DNA of 16,382 nucleotides, taken from assembly GCA_964423475.1 (NCBI GenBank), contig CAYRFD010000021.1:1-16382 (forward strand), read 5' to 3'. Below, piece by piece: positions 1-7,857 of this stretch. Every line of letters begins with the position of its first letter. Positions within the stretch are counted from its first letter, which is position 1. The translations under genes and the position numbers were made by a program. The notes below the pieces were generated by a model, which saw nothing but the letters and a program-made list of their open reading frames with translations, did not search any database and was not told the DNA's origin. This DNA is from JAUPVN01 sp964423475 (GTDB lineage: Bacteria; Patescibacteriota; Saccharimonadia; Saccharimonadales; CAIOMD01).

Positions 1-1079
1 TTGCCAAAAACCCACAAAGCTTAACTGGGCAGTATTTAATGGGTAAAAAATTTATAGCTCCACCAAATAAAATAAGAAAGGGCAATGGTAAAGAGTTAAT
101 TGTAAAAGGGGCCAGAGAACACAATTTAAAAAATATAGAAGTTACTATTCCTTTAGGGCAACTAGTAGTGGTTAGTGGTGTGAGTGGCTCTGGCAAGTCT
201 AGTTTAATAAACGATATTGTCGCTAAAGAATTATTAGCAAAATTGCAAAGAGCAAATGTTGTGTCTGGCAAACACGACGTTATAGAGGGTATAGAACATT
301 TAGACAAAATTATTGTTATAGATCAATCTCCTATTGGGCGCACTCCCCGTAGTAACCCAGCAACTTATACAGGTTTATTTACGCCGATAAGAGAACTTTT
401 TTCTAATACACCAGAAGCTAAAATACGTGGTTATAAACCGGGTAGATTTAGTTTTAATGTTAAGGGTGGCCGTTGCGAGCAGTGTGCTGGTGATGGCATA
501 ATAAAAATAGAGATGCATTTTTTGCCAGACGTGTACGTGCCATGCGAAGAATGCCACGGGAAACGCTACAACAGAGAAGCTTTAGAAATTCATTATAAAG
601 GCAAAACAATTAGTGATGTTTTAGAAATGACATGCGAACAAGCATTGCAATTTTTTGAGAATATTCCTAGTATTCAAAGAAAACTACAAACTTTAGTAGA
701 GGTTGGTCTTGGCTATATTCAGCTTGGTCAATCTGCCACCACTTTAAGTGGGGGCGAAGCCCAGCGTATTAAACTGGCTACAGAACTTTCGCGCCGAGCA
801 ACCGGTAAAACCCTGTATGTGTTAGATGAACCAACCACTGGTTTGCATATTGCAGATGTAGATAGACTTTTACATGTGTTACACGCACTTGTAGATACGG
901 GTAATTCTATGATTGTAATAGAGCACAATTTAGATGTTATAAAGAGTGCAGATTATGTAATTGATATGGGCCCAGATGGCGGAGAAGCTGGTGGAAATGT
1001 TATAGCAACCGGAACGCCAAAGCAAATTGCAAAGGTTAAAGAAAGTTATACCGGCCAGTTTTTAAGTAAAATACTGTAA
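1..1079 (+). CDS. uvrA: UvrABC system protein A, C-terminal part (partial at window start)
   Basis: This is the ATPase subunit of nucleotide-excision repair, which with UvrB scans DNA for lesions and loads UvrB. The frame is open from base 3 and reads AKNPQSLTGQYL before the first ATG at 39, as expected inside UvrA, so that ATG is internal and the gene begins upstream of the window. Counting from that Met, one sees the second ABC module: Walker A GVSGSGKS (47-54), an inserted zinc finger with Cys pairs C146/C149 and C169/C172, signature LSGGE (236-240), Walker B LYVLDE (259-264) and the switch His in IEHN (296). The C-terminus GQFLSKIL is the normal UvrA end. About 350 of the usual roughly 940 residues are visible. 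All key second-site residues are present. uvrC lies 7.7 kb downstream in another operon. The next gene starts 43 bases after the stop and has its own -10. Family identity is very certain. Confidence 0.97.
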   Translation, partial: AKNPQSLTGQYLMGKKFIAPPNKIRKGNGKELIVKGAREHNLKNIEVTIPLGQLVVVSGVSGSGKSSLINDIVAKELLAKLQRANVVSGKHDVIEGIEHLDKIIVIDQSPIGRTPRSNPATYTGLFTPIRELFSNTPEAKIRGYKPGRFSFNVKGGRCEQCAGDGIIKIEMHFLPDVYVPCEECHGKRYNREALEIHYKGKTISDVLEMTCEQALQFFENIPSIQRKLQTLVEVGLGYIQLGQSATTLSGGEAQRIKLATELSRRATGKTLYVLDEPTTGLHIADVDRLLHVLHALVDTGNSMIVIEHNLDVIKSADYVIDMGPDGGEAGGNVIATGTPKQIAKVKESYTGQFLSKIL

Positions 1080-1086
1080 TATGGTG

Positions 1087-1092
1087 TATAAT
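1087..1092 (+). promoter_or_regulatory. -10 element for the EamA transporter gene
   Basis: A perfect TATAAT directly preceded by TG lies in the 43-base gap after uvrA. The predicted start near 1099 would leave a leader of about 24 nt before the ATG at 1123. I see no good -35 hexamer at 16-18 bp spacing and no Shine-Dalgarno before the ATG. Confidence 0.5.
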
Positions 1093-1122
1093 TTTATTTA
1101 GATAAACCATTAATATAAAAAT

Positions 1123-2145
1123 ATGGAAAAAATAAAAAAAACACAATTAAAATATTATCATTACTTAATATTTAGTGGTGTTATGTGGGGATTTACTCCA
1201 TTAATATATAAAAAATCATTACTATTTACCTCTATATTTGGTTTATTAATATTTAAATATTTTTTTGGTGCAGCACTATTATTTACTATAAACCATAAAA
1301 AATATGTCAAAATTCCTTCTAAGTATTGGACCACAATAGCAGCCTTTGTATTAATTGGTGTTTTATTGCCTTCTTTTTTGTATCCGCTAGGCTTATCAAA
1401 AACATCTGCTTTACACGCCTCTTTTATTTCTTTGGCTTTTCCGTTCTTTGTATATATATTTGCTAGTATTTTTTTAAAAGATACAATTCATAAAAAAGTT
1501 ATTATTGGTAGTTTATTTGCTAGCATAGGCTTAATTATAATTATTCTATTTGGTTCTAGCAGTTCTTTAAAAGTTTCTAACAGCTCTAGTTTAAGTGGAG
1601 ACTTAATTATGTTGGCTTCGCAATTTTTTGCTGCTAGTGGTATTGTTTTTTCACGAAAGCTCTTAGTAAAAAATAATGTTATGCCCCCAGAGCAATTAGC
1701 GTTTTTTGAATATTTATTTGCTTTTTGTGGGTATTTAATTATGGCATTAATTTTTTCTCAAAATATTTATTATGATTTGTCTTCATTATCATCTTTATTT
1801 TGGCTAATTATGTTAGTTACTTTTGCTGGCAGCATTCCTATAGTTTTATATTATAAATCAGTTAAACACTTACCGGCAGAAAGGGTACCTGATGTTAACT
1901 TTGTAAGTCCGCTAGTTGGATCTTTTGTTGCAGTATCATTATTAAACGACTCCGTATCTCCTGCCTTTATACTTGGTGCATTTATACTGTTTATTGGCTT
2001 GTTGTTTAGCAATAATAAGCTACACCCATTAATTTGGGGTACGCATCTGCATCAAAAAGAACGTTCATTAATAAATAAAGTTTTAGATATAGAAAAATCA
2101 ATAGTTAAAAAATCTAAAGCAATATACTACGATATTATACCGTAA
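1123..2145 (+). CDS. EamA/DMT-superfamily transporter
   Basis: This is a 340-residue polytopic inner-membrane protein with the two tandem EamA repeats of the drug/metabolite transporter superfamily. Repeat one covers roughly residues 12-145 and opens with the typical GVMWGFTPLIYK helix. Repeat two covers roughly 157-297, starting at SGDLIMLASQFFAASGIVFSRK and ending with the helix around AFILGAFILFIGLLFS. About ten membrane helices are expected. A polar, lysine-rich tail of about 43 residues (298-340) follows, longer than in many relatives and probably cytoplasmic. Members export amino acids, metabolites or drugs; nothing here fixes the substrate. It has its own -10 (1087-1092) and may also be read through from uvrA. 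Its TAA at 2143-2145 directly touches the stop codon of the opposing ABC gene, leaving no room for a terminator between them. Confidence 0.88.
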   Translation: MEKIKKTQLKYYHYLIFSGVMWGFTPLIYKKSLLFTSIFGLLIFKYFFGAALLFTINHKKYVKIPSKYWTTIAAFVLIGVLLPSFLYPLGLSKTSALHASFISLAFPFFVYIFASIFLKDTIHKKVIIGSLFASIGLIIIILFGSSSSLKVSNSSSLSGDLIMLASQFFAASGIVFSRKLLVKNNVMPPEQLAFFEYLFAFCGYLIMALIFSQNIYYDLSSLSSLFWLIMLVTFAGSIPIVLYYKSVKHLPAERVPDVNFVSPLVGSFVAVSLLNDSVSPAFILGAFILFIGLLFSNNKLHPLIWGTHLHQKERSLINKVLDIEKSIVKKSKAIYYDIIP

Positions 2146-3906
2146 TTATTCTACTATAAAACCACCAGATTGATGTTCCCATAATTTTGCATAGCTATTA
2201 TTATTTTTTAGTAGCTCAGAATGCGGTCCGTCTTCTGTTATCTTGCCGTTTTCTATAACTATTATTCTATTTAAACGCTTAATTGTACTTAAACGATGCG
2301 CCACCACAATTGTTGTTCTGCCTTTAATTAGATGAGCTAAGGCTTTTTGAATGTATTGTTCGCTTTCTGAATCTAGAGCACTTGTGGCTTCATCAAAAAT
2401 TAAAATAGGAGCATTCTTTATTATTGCTCTTGCTATTGCAATACGTTGCCGTTGACCACCACTAAGTTTAATACCACGTTCGCCAACAAGAGTTTTATAG
2501 CCGTTTGGTAAAGACTTAATAAAGTTGTCTGCATAAGCTAGTTTACTGGCCCATATTACATCTTTTTCGGATGCATGCTGGTTACCGTAGGCAATATTAT
2601 CATAAATTGTTCTGTGAAATAGTAATGGTTCTTGTGGTACATAGGCAATTTGTTGGCGCAAGCTATTTTGGGTAACTAGTGCAATATTTTGATTATCTAT
2701 TAATATTTGTCCGGATGAAACGTCTTCAAATCGTAGCAAAAGTTTTGTTAGTGTTGTTTTGCCGCCGCCACTTGGCCCCACAATGCCAACACTTTGACCG
2801 GGTTTTATATTGAGTTTTAGGTTATTAAATATTTGGTCTTTGTTTTTGTTGTCTTGGTAGTAAAAAGATACATTGTTAAGATTTATATCACCATTATTTA
2901 CTATTAGTTTTTTGGCATTATTTATATCTTGGATTATGTTTTTTTCTAATAGTATTTTTGTCATTGGTTCTGCGTTTGATAAAGCGTCTTCTACAGTTCT
3001 CACAACTGTGTCTAAATCAAAAAACCTTGTAAAAAAAGTTGCCGCAAAAATAAATGTAAAAATACCTATTCCAACTAAATTACTATTATTTTGAATATTT
3101 ATAACCAAAACGTATAGTAATATAAACTGAAGTATAAATAATATTATTATGCGGATGTTTCCTACGCCGGCCATTGTAGTCCAATTATGCAGCCTTCTAT
3201 TTAAAAGCTCTTGGCTAAGATTATCATGAGAACTAACTTCTTTTGGCTCGTTAGCAAAAGTAATTACAGATTGTACATTAGATAAAGAATCTGATGTTTG
3301 GGAAATTAATTTAGTTTGCTGTTTTATAAATTTTTTTCTTAGTGGCCGACGTTTTTCGCTATAATAAAGGCTTGAACCAAATGCATAAATGCCCATAATA
3401 AAGACTACCGCACCAATTTGTAAAGACTGAAAACTTATTAGTACTAAAGCTCCAATATATATTACAATAAAAGGCATTAACGAACCTATTAAGCTATAGT
3501 ATATTTGCTGAAAAGCTCTGTCGTAGCCAATTGCATCAGAAACAATCTGCCCAGAAAATCTGTTATTATGAAATCCTATACTTTTATTTACTAAAGATTC
3601 ATAGCATAAATCTTGTAATCTTCGCATTGTACATGCAAGATTCTGTAGAAAAGCTCTAAAACCGTAGCGATTAGTAATTATTCCTAAAATGGCCACTATA
3701 ACTAGTGCATAAACGTATTCTTTATTTACGTTATTTGTTTGAATAAGACTTGCAAGTATTCTACCAATAAATAGCGGCACAGCCGTATTTAGTAGCAGTA
3801 CGCTTAGGGGAAAAAACAAAGAAAGCATAAATAAGCTTTTATCTTTAATAAGCTCACGCCAGTATATTTTAATTGTTTTTATATCTGTTTGTGATGAAAA
3901 CCCCAT
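2146..3906 (-). CDS. ABC exporter half-transporter (membrane plus ATPase domain), second of a pair
   Basis: This 586-residue half-transporter has an ABC_membrane domain of about six helices (roughly residues 25-310) fused to an ATPase domain (roughly 340-580). Visible motifs are Walker A GPSGGGKT (377-384), Q-loop Gln425 in YVPQEP, signature LSGGQ (481-485), Walker B ILIFDE with the catalytic Glu506, D-loop SALD, and switch His537 in VVAHRLSTI. Such proteins pair with a second half to export lipids, peptides or drugs. The neighbouring gene, 20 bases upstream on the same strand, is a paralogue with a very similar ATPase domain and a divergent membrane domain, so a heterodimer is likely; two homodimers are possible. 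Both halves keep the catalytic Glu, so neither ATP site looks degenerate from this residue. Both end in a shared W-x-HQSGGF tail. A TATAAT lies in the short gap, so this gene may also be transcribed on its own. Confidence 0.93.
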   Translation of the reverse strand: MGFSSQTDIKTIKIYWRELIKDKSLFMLSLFFPLSVLLLNTAVPLFIGRILASLIQTNNVNKEYVYALVIVAILGIITNRYGFRAFLQNLACTMRRLQDLCYESLVNKSIGFHNNRFSGQIVSDAIGYDRAFQQIYYSLIGSLMPFIVIYIGALVLISFQSLQIGAVVFIMGIYAFGSSLYYSEKRRPLRKKFIKQQTKLISQTSDSLSNVQSVITFANEPKEVSSHDNLSQELLNRRLHNWTTMAGVGNIRIIILFILQFILLYVLVINIQNNSNLVGIGIFTFIFAATFFTRFFDLDTVVRTVEDALSNAEPMTKILLEKNIIQDINNAKKLIVNNGDINLNNVSFYYQDNKNKDQIFNNLKLNIKPGQSVGIVGPSGGGKTTLTKLLLRFEDVSSGQILIDNQNIALVTQNSLRQQIAYVPQEPLLFHRTIYDNIAYGNQHASEKDVIWASKLAYADNFIKSLPNGYKTLVGERGIKLSGGQRQRIAIARAIIKNAPILIFDEATSALDSESEQYIQKALAHLIKGRTTIVVAHRLSTIKRLNRIIVIENGKITEDGPHSELLKNNNSYAKLWEHQSGGFIVE

Positions 3907-3914
3907 ATGTATAT

Positions 3915-3920
3915 ATTATA
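3915..3920 (-). promoter_or_regulatory. -10 element immediately before the downstream ABC gene
   Basis: On the minus strand the 20-base gap between the two ABC genes reads GAATATAATATATACATATG. The perfect TATAAT at 3920-3915 predicts a start near 3908, only about 2 nt before the ATG at 3906-3904. There is no Shine-Dalgarno in the gap. In AT-rich DNA this could be chance, but the same geometry recurs in front of other genes in the window. Confidence 0.45.
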
Positions 3921-3926
3921 TTCTTT

Positions 3927-5702
3927 TTATTCTAAAAATCCACCAGATTGATGCGCCCATAATTGAGAATATATACCACCACTGGCAGATAGCTCTTTAT
4001 GGGTGCCTTGTTCTGTAATAGACCCATTGTTTATTACGATAATTCTGTCTACTTTTTGAATAGTACTTAACCTGTGAGCAATAATTATGGTGGTTCTACC
4101 CTTTATAAGTTTCCATAAAGCTTCTTGAATTAGCATTTCGCTTTGGCTATCTAGTGCGCTTGTTGCTTCGTCTAACACAACTATTGGAGAGTTTTTAATA
4201 AAGGCTCTAGCAATTGCAATACGTTGCCGTTGCCCACCAGATAATTTAACGCCTCTTTCTCCTACCATGGTTTGGTAACCTTCTGGTAGGCTTATAATAA
4301 AATCGTGTGCATTCGCTTGTTTAGCAGCTAATTCAATGTCTTCTTTATTAGCATTTAAGTTGCCGTATTTAATATTATCGGCAATAGTGCGGTGGAACAT
4401 GGCAGGTTCTTGCGGCACATAGGCAATTGATTTTCTTAAATCAGATAAAGACACATCTGCAATGCTTTGGCCATCTATTGTAATGGTGCCAGCATTTATT
4501 TCTTTAAATCGTAAAAGTAATTTAGTAATTGTTGTTTTTCCACCACCAGAATGTCCTACCAGAGCTATCTTTTCTCCTGGTTTTATTTTAAGACTAAGGT
4601 TATTAAAAAGGTTATCTGTTGCCTTATCGTAACTAAATGTAACGTTATTAAAAGATATTGCCCCATTTTTAACTATAAGCCTATTTAAATTATTACTTGT
4701 AGTATTTACATTTGGGTTTTCTAATAGTAATGATGTAAATTGAGCAGCTTCTGTTAGTGATGTTTCTATGTTTTTGTATATAGAATTAAATTCCCATAGC
4801 ACTCTCGTGGTAAATGCAAAATAGCTAAATGTAATAAATATAGTTGAGATTTCTTTGCCGCTACTACCGGTTAATAATGCAACTCCAAGCCCAACTACAT
4901 TTATTAATACGTAAAGTGGTGAGATAGTTAGATTAATATTAGTATTATGGTAATCCCAAGATCTTTTTAACTTTTTAGTAAAATTATTAACATAATGTAA
5001 ATGCTGTTTAGCTTCATATGGCTCGGCCGCAAATGCCATTACGGCATCCATGTTAGATATTACATCCGCAACGTGCCCGGCCATTAAATTACTGGCTTCT
5101 TCTCTGGCTGTCACCATCTTTTGTCGCTTTTTAATAAGTGGTATAATTAGCAATCCTACAACAACAACCGATACAATTAGCACCAATACAAGCCAAGGAG
5201 ATAAAAACCAAAGTACAATTAATGTAAATATAAATGGAATAACATTTGCAAATACACTAACAGATAAAGTGTCCTGAAATTGCTCAAAGCTCTTGCCGTA
5301 GCTAATAGTTTTTTTGGTTAAAGACCCACTAAAGTTATCATGAAAAAACCCTATATCTTTTTTAAATAGTTCGTTCAATGCGCTTACAAGCAAGTGTTTT
5401 TCTGCTTTTACACCAGTAATGTTTAGCAATGCTATGCTTATTCTCCATAAAAGTTCGCCTAACATCCAAATTCCACCAATTAGTAATAAATAGGGTAATA
5501 TTGTATTTATTGTAGGCACCTCATTACCAAAACGTGCGATTAGGGCCGCTACAATTAATGGCGGAATATAAAAAACTAAAATATTACCCACACCGGGTAA
5601 AATAAAAGCTAGTATAGAATACTTTTTAAGTATTACTAGCTCATTAATATAATTGTTAAGCGCAAGCTTCACAGCTTTTGGGTTACGCCAAGAATCGTCC
5701 AT
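3927..5702 (-). CDS. ABC exporter half-transporter (membrane plus ATPase domain), first of a pair
   Basis: This 591-residue ABC exporter half has a six-helix membrane domain (roughly residues 25-310) and a C-terminal ATPase domain (roughly 345-585). Motifs are Walker A GHSGGGKT (383-390), Q-loop Gln431 in YVPQEP, signature LSGGQRQR (487-494), Walker B VVLDE with catalytic Glu512, and switch His543 in IIAHRLSTI. It is paralogous to the next gene (2146-3906), strongly so in the ATPase domain and weakly in the membrane domain, which is where substrate specificity resides. It is probably the first gene of a two-gene exporter operon. A minus-strand AGGA (5711-5708) sits 5 bases before the ATG and could act as Shine-Dalgarno. 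A TATACT just upstream (5717-5712) would instead give an almost leaderless mRNA. Substrate unknown; lipid, peptide or drug export are all family options. Confidence 0.93.
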   Translation of the reverse strand: MDDSWRNPKAVKLALNNYINELVILKKYSILAFILPGVGNILVFYIPPLIVAALIARFGNEVPTINTILPYLLLIGGIWMLGELLWRISIALLNITGVKAEKHLLVSALNELFKKDIGFFHDNFSGSLTKKTISYGKSFEQFQDTLSVSVFANVIPFIFTLIVLWFLSPWLVLVLIVSVVVVGLLIIPLIKKRQKMVTAREEASNLMAGHVADVISNMDAVMAFAAEPYEAKQHLHYVNNFTKKLKRSWDYHNTNINLTISPLYVLINVVGLGVALLTGSSGKEISTIFITFSYFAFTTRVLWEFNSIYKNIETSLTEAAQFTSLLLENPNVNTTSNNLNRLIVKNGAISFNNVTFSYDKATDNLFNNLSLKIKPGEKIALVGHSGGGKTTITKLLLRFKEINAGTITIDGQSIADVSLSDLRKSIAYVPQEPAMFHRTIADNIKYGNLNANKEDIELAAKQANAHDFIISLPEGYQTMVGERGVKLSGGQRQRIAIARAFIKNSPIVVLDEATSALDSQSEMLIQEALWKLIKGRTTIIIAHRLSTIQKVDRIIVINNGSITEQGTHKELSASGGIYSQLWAHQSGGFLE

Positions 5703-5711
5703 ATTAGTCCT

Positions 5712-5717
5712 AGTATA
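5712..5717 (-). promoter_or_regulatory. Proximal -10-like element for the ABC pair
   Basis: Minus-strand TATACT at 5717-5712 predicts a start near 5705, about 3 nt before the ATG at 5702. Other TATAAT candidates for the same gene lie further upstream at 5753-5748 and 5811-5806, so the true start cannot be fixed from sequence alone. Confidence 0.35.
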
Positions 5718-5732
5718 TTTTATATTTGATAG

Positions 5733-5758
5733 GTTTCTGTGTTAAAAATTATAGAAAC
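5733..5758 (-). repeat. Inverted repeat in the leader region of the ABC pair
   Basis: GTTTCT (5733-5738) and AGAAAC (5753-5758) form a 6-bp perfect inverted repeat around a 14-base AT-rich centre holding a minus-strand TATAAT (5753-5748). It has no following T-run on either strand, so it is not a terminator. It could be an operator or chance. Confidence 0.25.
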
Positions 5759-5805
5759 TTCGTATTATCGTAGCGGATTTTAGTAATCTTTCGTGTATTA
5801 AATAT

Positions 5806-5825
5806 ATTATACAAAAATGTATAAT
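5806..5825. promoter_or_regulatory. Palindromic element with a TATAAT on each strand
   Basis: ATTATAC (5806-5812) and GTATAAT (5819-5825) are a perfect 7-bp inverted repeat around AAAAAT. Each strand therefore carries TGTATAAT, the minus copy at 5813-5806 facing the ABC pair and the plus copy at 5818-5825 pointing into the MFS gene antisense. The site starts about 6 bases downstream of the MFS stop. The minus-strand -10 would give a leader of about 97 nt for the ABC operon. There is no T-run, so a terminator role is unlikely. Confidence 0.35.
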
Positions 5826-5831
5826 TATTGT

Positions 5832-7037
5832 CTAGGTATATTTTCTTATGTATGGGTTAAATAAAGTCACAACAAGCATTATAAACATTAATACTGCAAT
5901 TATCTTATAAACTATACCTATCCCAAATTGTGATACTGTAATTCCAGAAATAAATAATCCAATTGCTGGAGCTGCGTAGTACAATGTCATTTGTAAACCG
6001 TAAATTCGGCCATGTAATTCTGGCAAACTTCTTTTTTGTACAACTTCATTAAGTAATGGTTCCATTGGCCCCCAACCTAAACCAAGTAAAAAAGCTGCCG
6101 TAATAATTATTGGAGTTGATGGCAAAAAAGACATTATAAAAATAGAAATCCAGGCTAAAAATATAGAGCTATATATAATTGTTCTGGCCTTAAAACGGTT
6201 TCTTATTAAGCCAAAGCCAAAAGATGTGGCTACACTACCTAGTGCAAGTGCGCTAATTGTTAAACCTAACCCGGTAGGGTTTTGTACAGATTCAAAATGT
6301 GTCGGTAATATAACACCTTCTGTTGGCATGTATATTAAGGCTATTATAGAAACAATTATTGTAAGACTTAATAATAATTTATCTTTTTTTAATGCATGCA
6401 AACCTTCTTTTAGGCTAACTATAAATTGTTTTTCAATTACAGATGCAGGACTATTTGATACGGCTTTAGTGTATTTAATGCTAAATATACAAAAAGCAGC
6501 AATAACAAAAGCCGTCATTGCAAACCACATTACAGACACTACTCCTATTTTACTAATTAAGATTGCGCCAATTGCGGGCCCAATTACCCACCCAACCGCA
6601 AAGATACCTTCGTGAACCCCGTTGGCGTGGTCTATGCCTATATTAGATTTCTTTGCTGTTTTTGGTATCATAGATTTTCTAGCGGTATAGCCCGCTGGGT
6701 CAAAAATTGCTCCTATCACGGTTAAAGCCAATATTACCCATATATTTAATAGTCCTGTGTAATAAAATACTGGGAATAAAAGAACAGAAAAAGCAGATAG
6801 TAGATCAGATAGTACAGATACAATTCGAGCACCTATTTTATCTATTAATACTCCTATAAAAGGCGATACAATGATTCCGGGGATACCAGCAAGGGCACCA
6901 GATAAGCCTGCATAAAATGGTGATCCAGTTTGTTCTAAAACTAACCATGGTACGGCAATCATCATTAATGAGTTTGAAACACCACTAAAAAGATTTGCGT
7001 ATTGTAATCTATAAAAGGAACTTGTTATTTTTTGCAT
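5832..7037 (-). CDS. Major facilitator superfamily transporter (MFS_3/EntS-like exporter)
   Basis: This 401-residue protein has about twelve membrane helices in two six-helix halves. The first cytoplasmic loop has the MFS motif-A signature GVLIDKIGARIV (62-73). A long polar central loop around residues 188-220 separates the halves, and the second half contains the conserved segment FLLGLGWGPMEPLLNEVVQK (316-335). Proton-driven export of small molecules such as drugs or siderophores is the usual role of this branch; the substrate is not determinable here. It lies 9 bases downstream of the DedA gene on the same strand, with no Shine-Dalgarno in the gap, so co-transcription with dedA is likely. 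Reading on into the ABC pair is possible because I see no terminator in the 129-base gap that follows. Confidence 0.9.
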   Translation of the reverse strand: MQKITSSFYRLQYANLFSGVSNSLMMIAVPWLVLEQTGSPFYAGLSGALAGIPGIIVSPFIGVLIDKIGARIVSVLSDLLSAFSVLLFPVFYYTGLLNIWVILALTVIGAIFDPAGYTARKSMIPKTAKKSNIGIDHANGVHEGIFAVGWVIGPAIGAILISKIGVVSVMWFAMTAFVIAAFCIFSIKYTKAVSNSPASVIEKQFIVSLKEGLHALKKDKLLLSLTIIVSIIALIYMPTEGVILPTHFESVQNPTGLGLTISALALGSVATSFGFGLIRNRFKARTIIYSSIFLAWISIFIMSFLPSTPIIITAAFLLGLGWGPMEPLLNEVVQKRSLPELHGRIYGLQMTLYYAAPAIGLFISGITVSQFGIGIVYKIIAVLMFIMLVVTLFNPYIRKYT

Positions 7038-7046
7038 AATGCAGCT

Positions 7047-7793
7047 TTAGTTTTTAAAAAAATCGCGTATGTATATTTTTGTTTTGTGCATAAGCAAGTC
7101 TCTGTGTTCTTTGGTTCTTAGTATATGCGCAAAACTAATGCCAAAAGTAGCAAGTACCGCCAACATAATTATTGGTAGTAAATACTTATCTATATCAAAG
7201 TAAGAGCCTATAACCTCGCCTGCCCAAAAACCAATTAAGGTAACACTTATGCCCCAAATAATTGCCCCTAATACGTTGTAAAACATAAATGCTTTATAGT
7301 CCATTTTACCTATGCCGGCAATTAATGGTGCTAAAGTTCTTACAACTGGTATAAATCTTGCAAATAAAATTGTTTTGCCGCCGTGTTCTTTATAAAATTT
7401 CTGGGCGTGATTAATAGTATCTGGCGTTAAAAGCAAGGCGTCTTCTTTTTTGAATATTCTGGGACCGCTACGTCTGCCAATTTCGTATCCGGCCATATTA
7501 CCAATAATTGCACCAAATACTACAGCAATTATACTGCCTAATAAACTTATTTTATCTTGTGATGCAAAAAAACCAGCGGCGAATAATAGCGTATCACCAG
7601 GTAAAAAAAAGCCGATTAGTAAACCTGTTTCTGCAAATATTGTAAGAGCTATCGCAACAATACCACCCGTCTCTAACAAAACGGCAATATCTATATGTCT
7701 AGTTAGCAAAAAAATTACTACTCCAATTATTAATATCAATATCGATATTCTTTTAAGAGCTCTTAAGGGTATCTTAGCTACGGTTTTTCTCAT
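7047..7793 (-). CDS. DedA-family (VTT/SNARE-associated domain) membrane protein
   Basis: This 248-residue inner-membrane protein belongs to the DedA family, known members of which flip or recycle undecaprenyl phosphate or phospholipid carriers and support envelope homeostasis. Family marks are clear: Glu55 and LPGD (64-67) in the first re-entrant segment, GNMAGYEIGRRSG (98-110), and the FARFIPVVRTLAPLIAGIGKM block (144-164) with Arg146, Pro149, Arg152, Pro156 and Gly160. A basic N-terminus (RKTVAKIPLRALKR) precedes the first helix, and a polar basic tail follows the last. The acidic residues and arginines thought to be needed for proton-coupled transport are all present. It heads an operon with the MFS gene and is divergent from trhO, with both promoters inside the 64-base gap. 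Its own extended -10 lies only 4 nt plus the usual 6-base spacer upstream of the ATG. Confidence 0.92.
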   Translation of the reverse strand: MRKTVAKIPLRALKRISILILIIGVVIFLLTRHIDIAVLLETGGIVAIALTIFAETGLLIGFFLPGDTLLFAAGFFASQDKISLLGSIIAVVFGAIIGNMAGYEIGRRSGPRIFKKEDALLLTPDTINHAQKFYKEHGGKTILFARFIPVVRTLAPLIAGIGKMDYKAFMFYNVLGAIIWGISVTLIGFWAGEVIGSYFDIDKYLLPIIMLAVLATFGISFAHILRTKEHRDLLMHKTKIYIRDFFKN

Positions 7794-7803
7794 TACAAGA
7801 TTA

Positions 7804-7812
7804 ATTATAGCA
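7804..7812 (-). promoter_or_regulatory. Extended -10 promoter of the DedA/MFS operon
   Basis: The minus strand reads TGC-TATAAT at 7812-7804, a full extended -10. The predicted start near 7797 leaves only about 4 nt before the ATG at 7793. There is no -35 match and no Shine-Dalgarno, consistent with extended -10 use and a near-leaderless mRNA. Confidence 0.6.
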
Positions 7813-7821
7813 GAGCTTTGG

Positions 7822-7856
7822 TAATATTAACTTTATAAGTAGTGTTATAATATTAA
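7822..7856. repeat. Two copies of palindrome-containing TAATATTAA between divergent promoters
   Basis: TAATATTAA occurs at 7822-7830 and again at 7848-7856, 26 bp apart. The second copy overlaps the end of the trhO -10 and its predicted start site. The spacing is about two and a half helical turns. It could be a paired operator, but short AT palindromes are common in DNA of this composition. Confidence 0.22.
7843..7851 (+). promoter_or_regulatory. Extended -10 promoter of the trhO-uvrC-M24 operon (leaderless)
   Basis: TGT-TATAAT (7843-7851) is a full extended -10. With the hexamer ending at 7851, the standard +1 is base 7858, exactly the A of the trhO ATG. No Shine-Dalgarno is possible, so this predicts a leaderless mRNA. 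Confidence 0.65.
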
Positions 7857-7857
7857 T

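Noticed and set aside
6226..6615. 129-residue open frame on the + strand opposite the MFS gene
   Set aside because: It lies wholly inside a clear transporter gene, has the low-complexity mix expected of an antisense frame over membrane helices, and has no promoter or Shine-Dalgarno that I can defend.
7450..7824. 124-residue + strand frame opposite dedA
   Set aside because: It mirrors the conserved DedA coding sequence and runs through both the dedA start and its promoter; no family resemblance.
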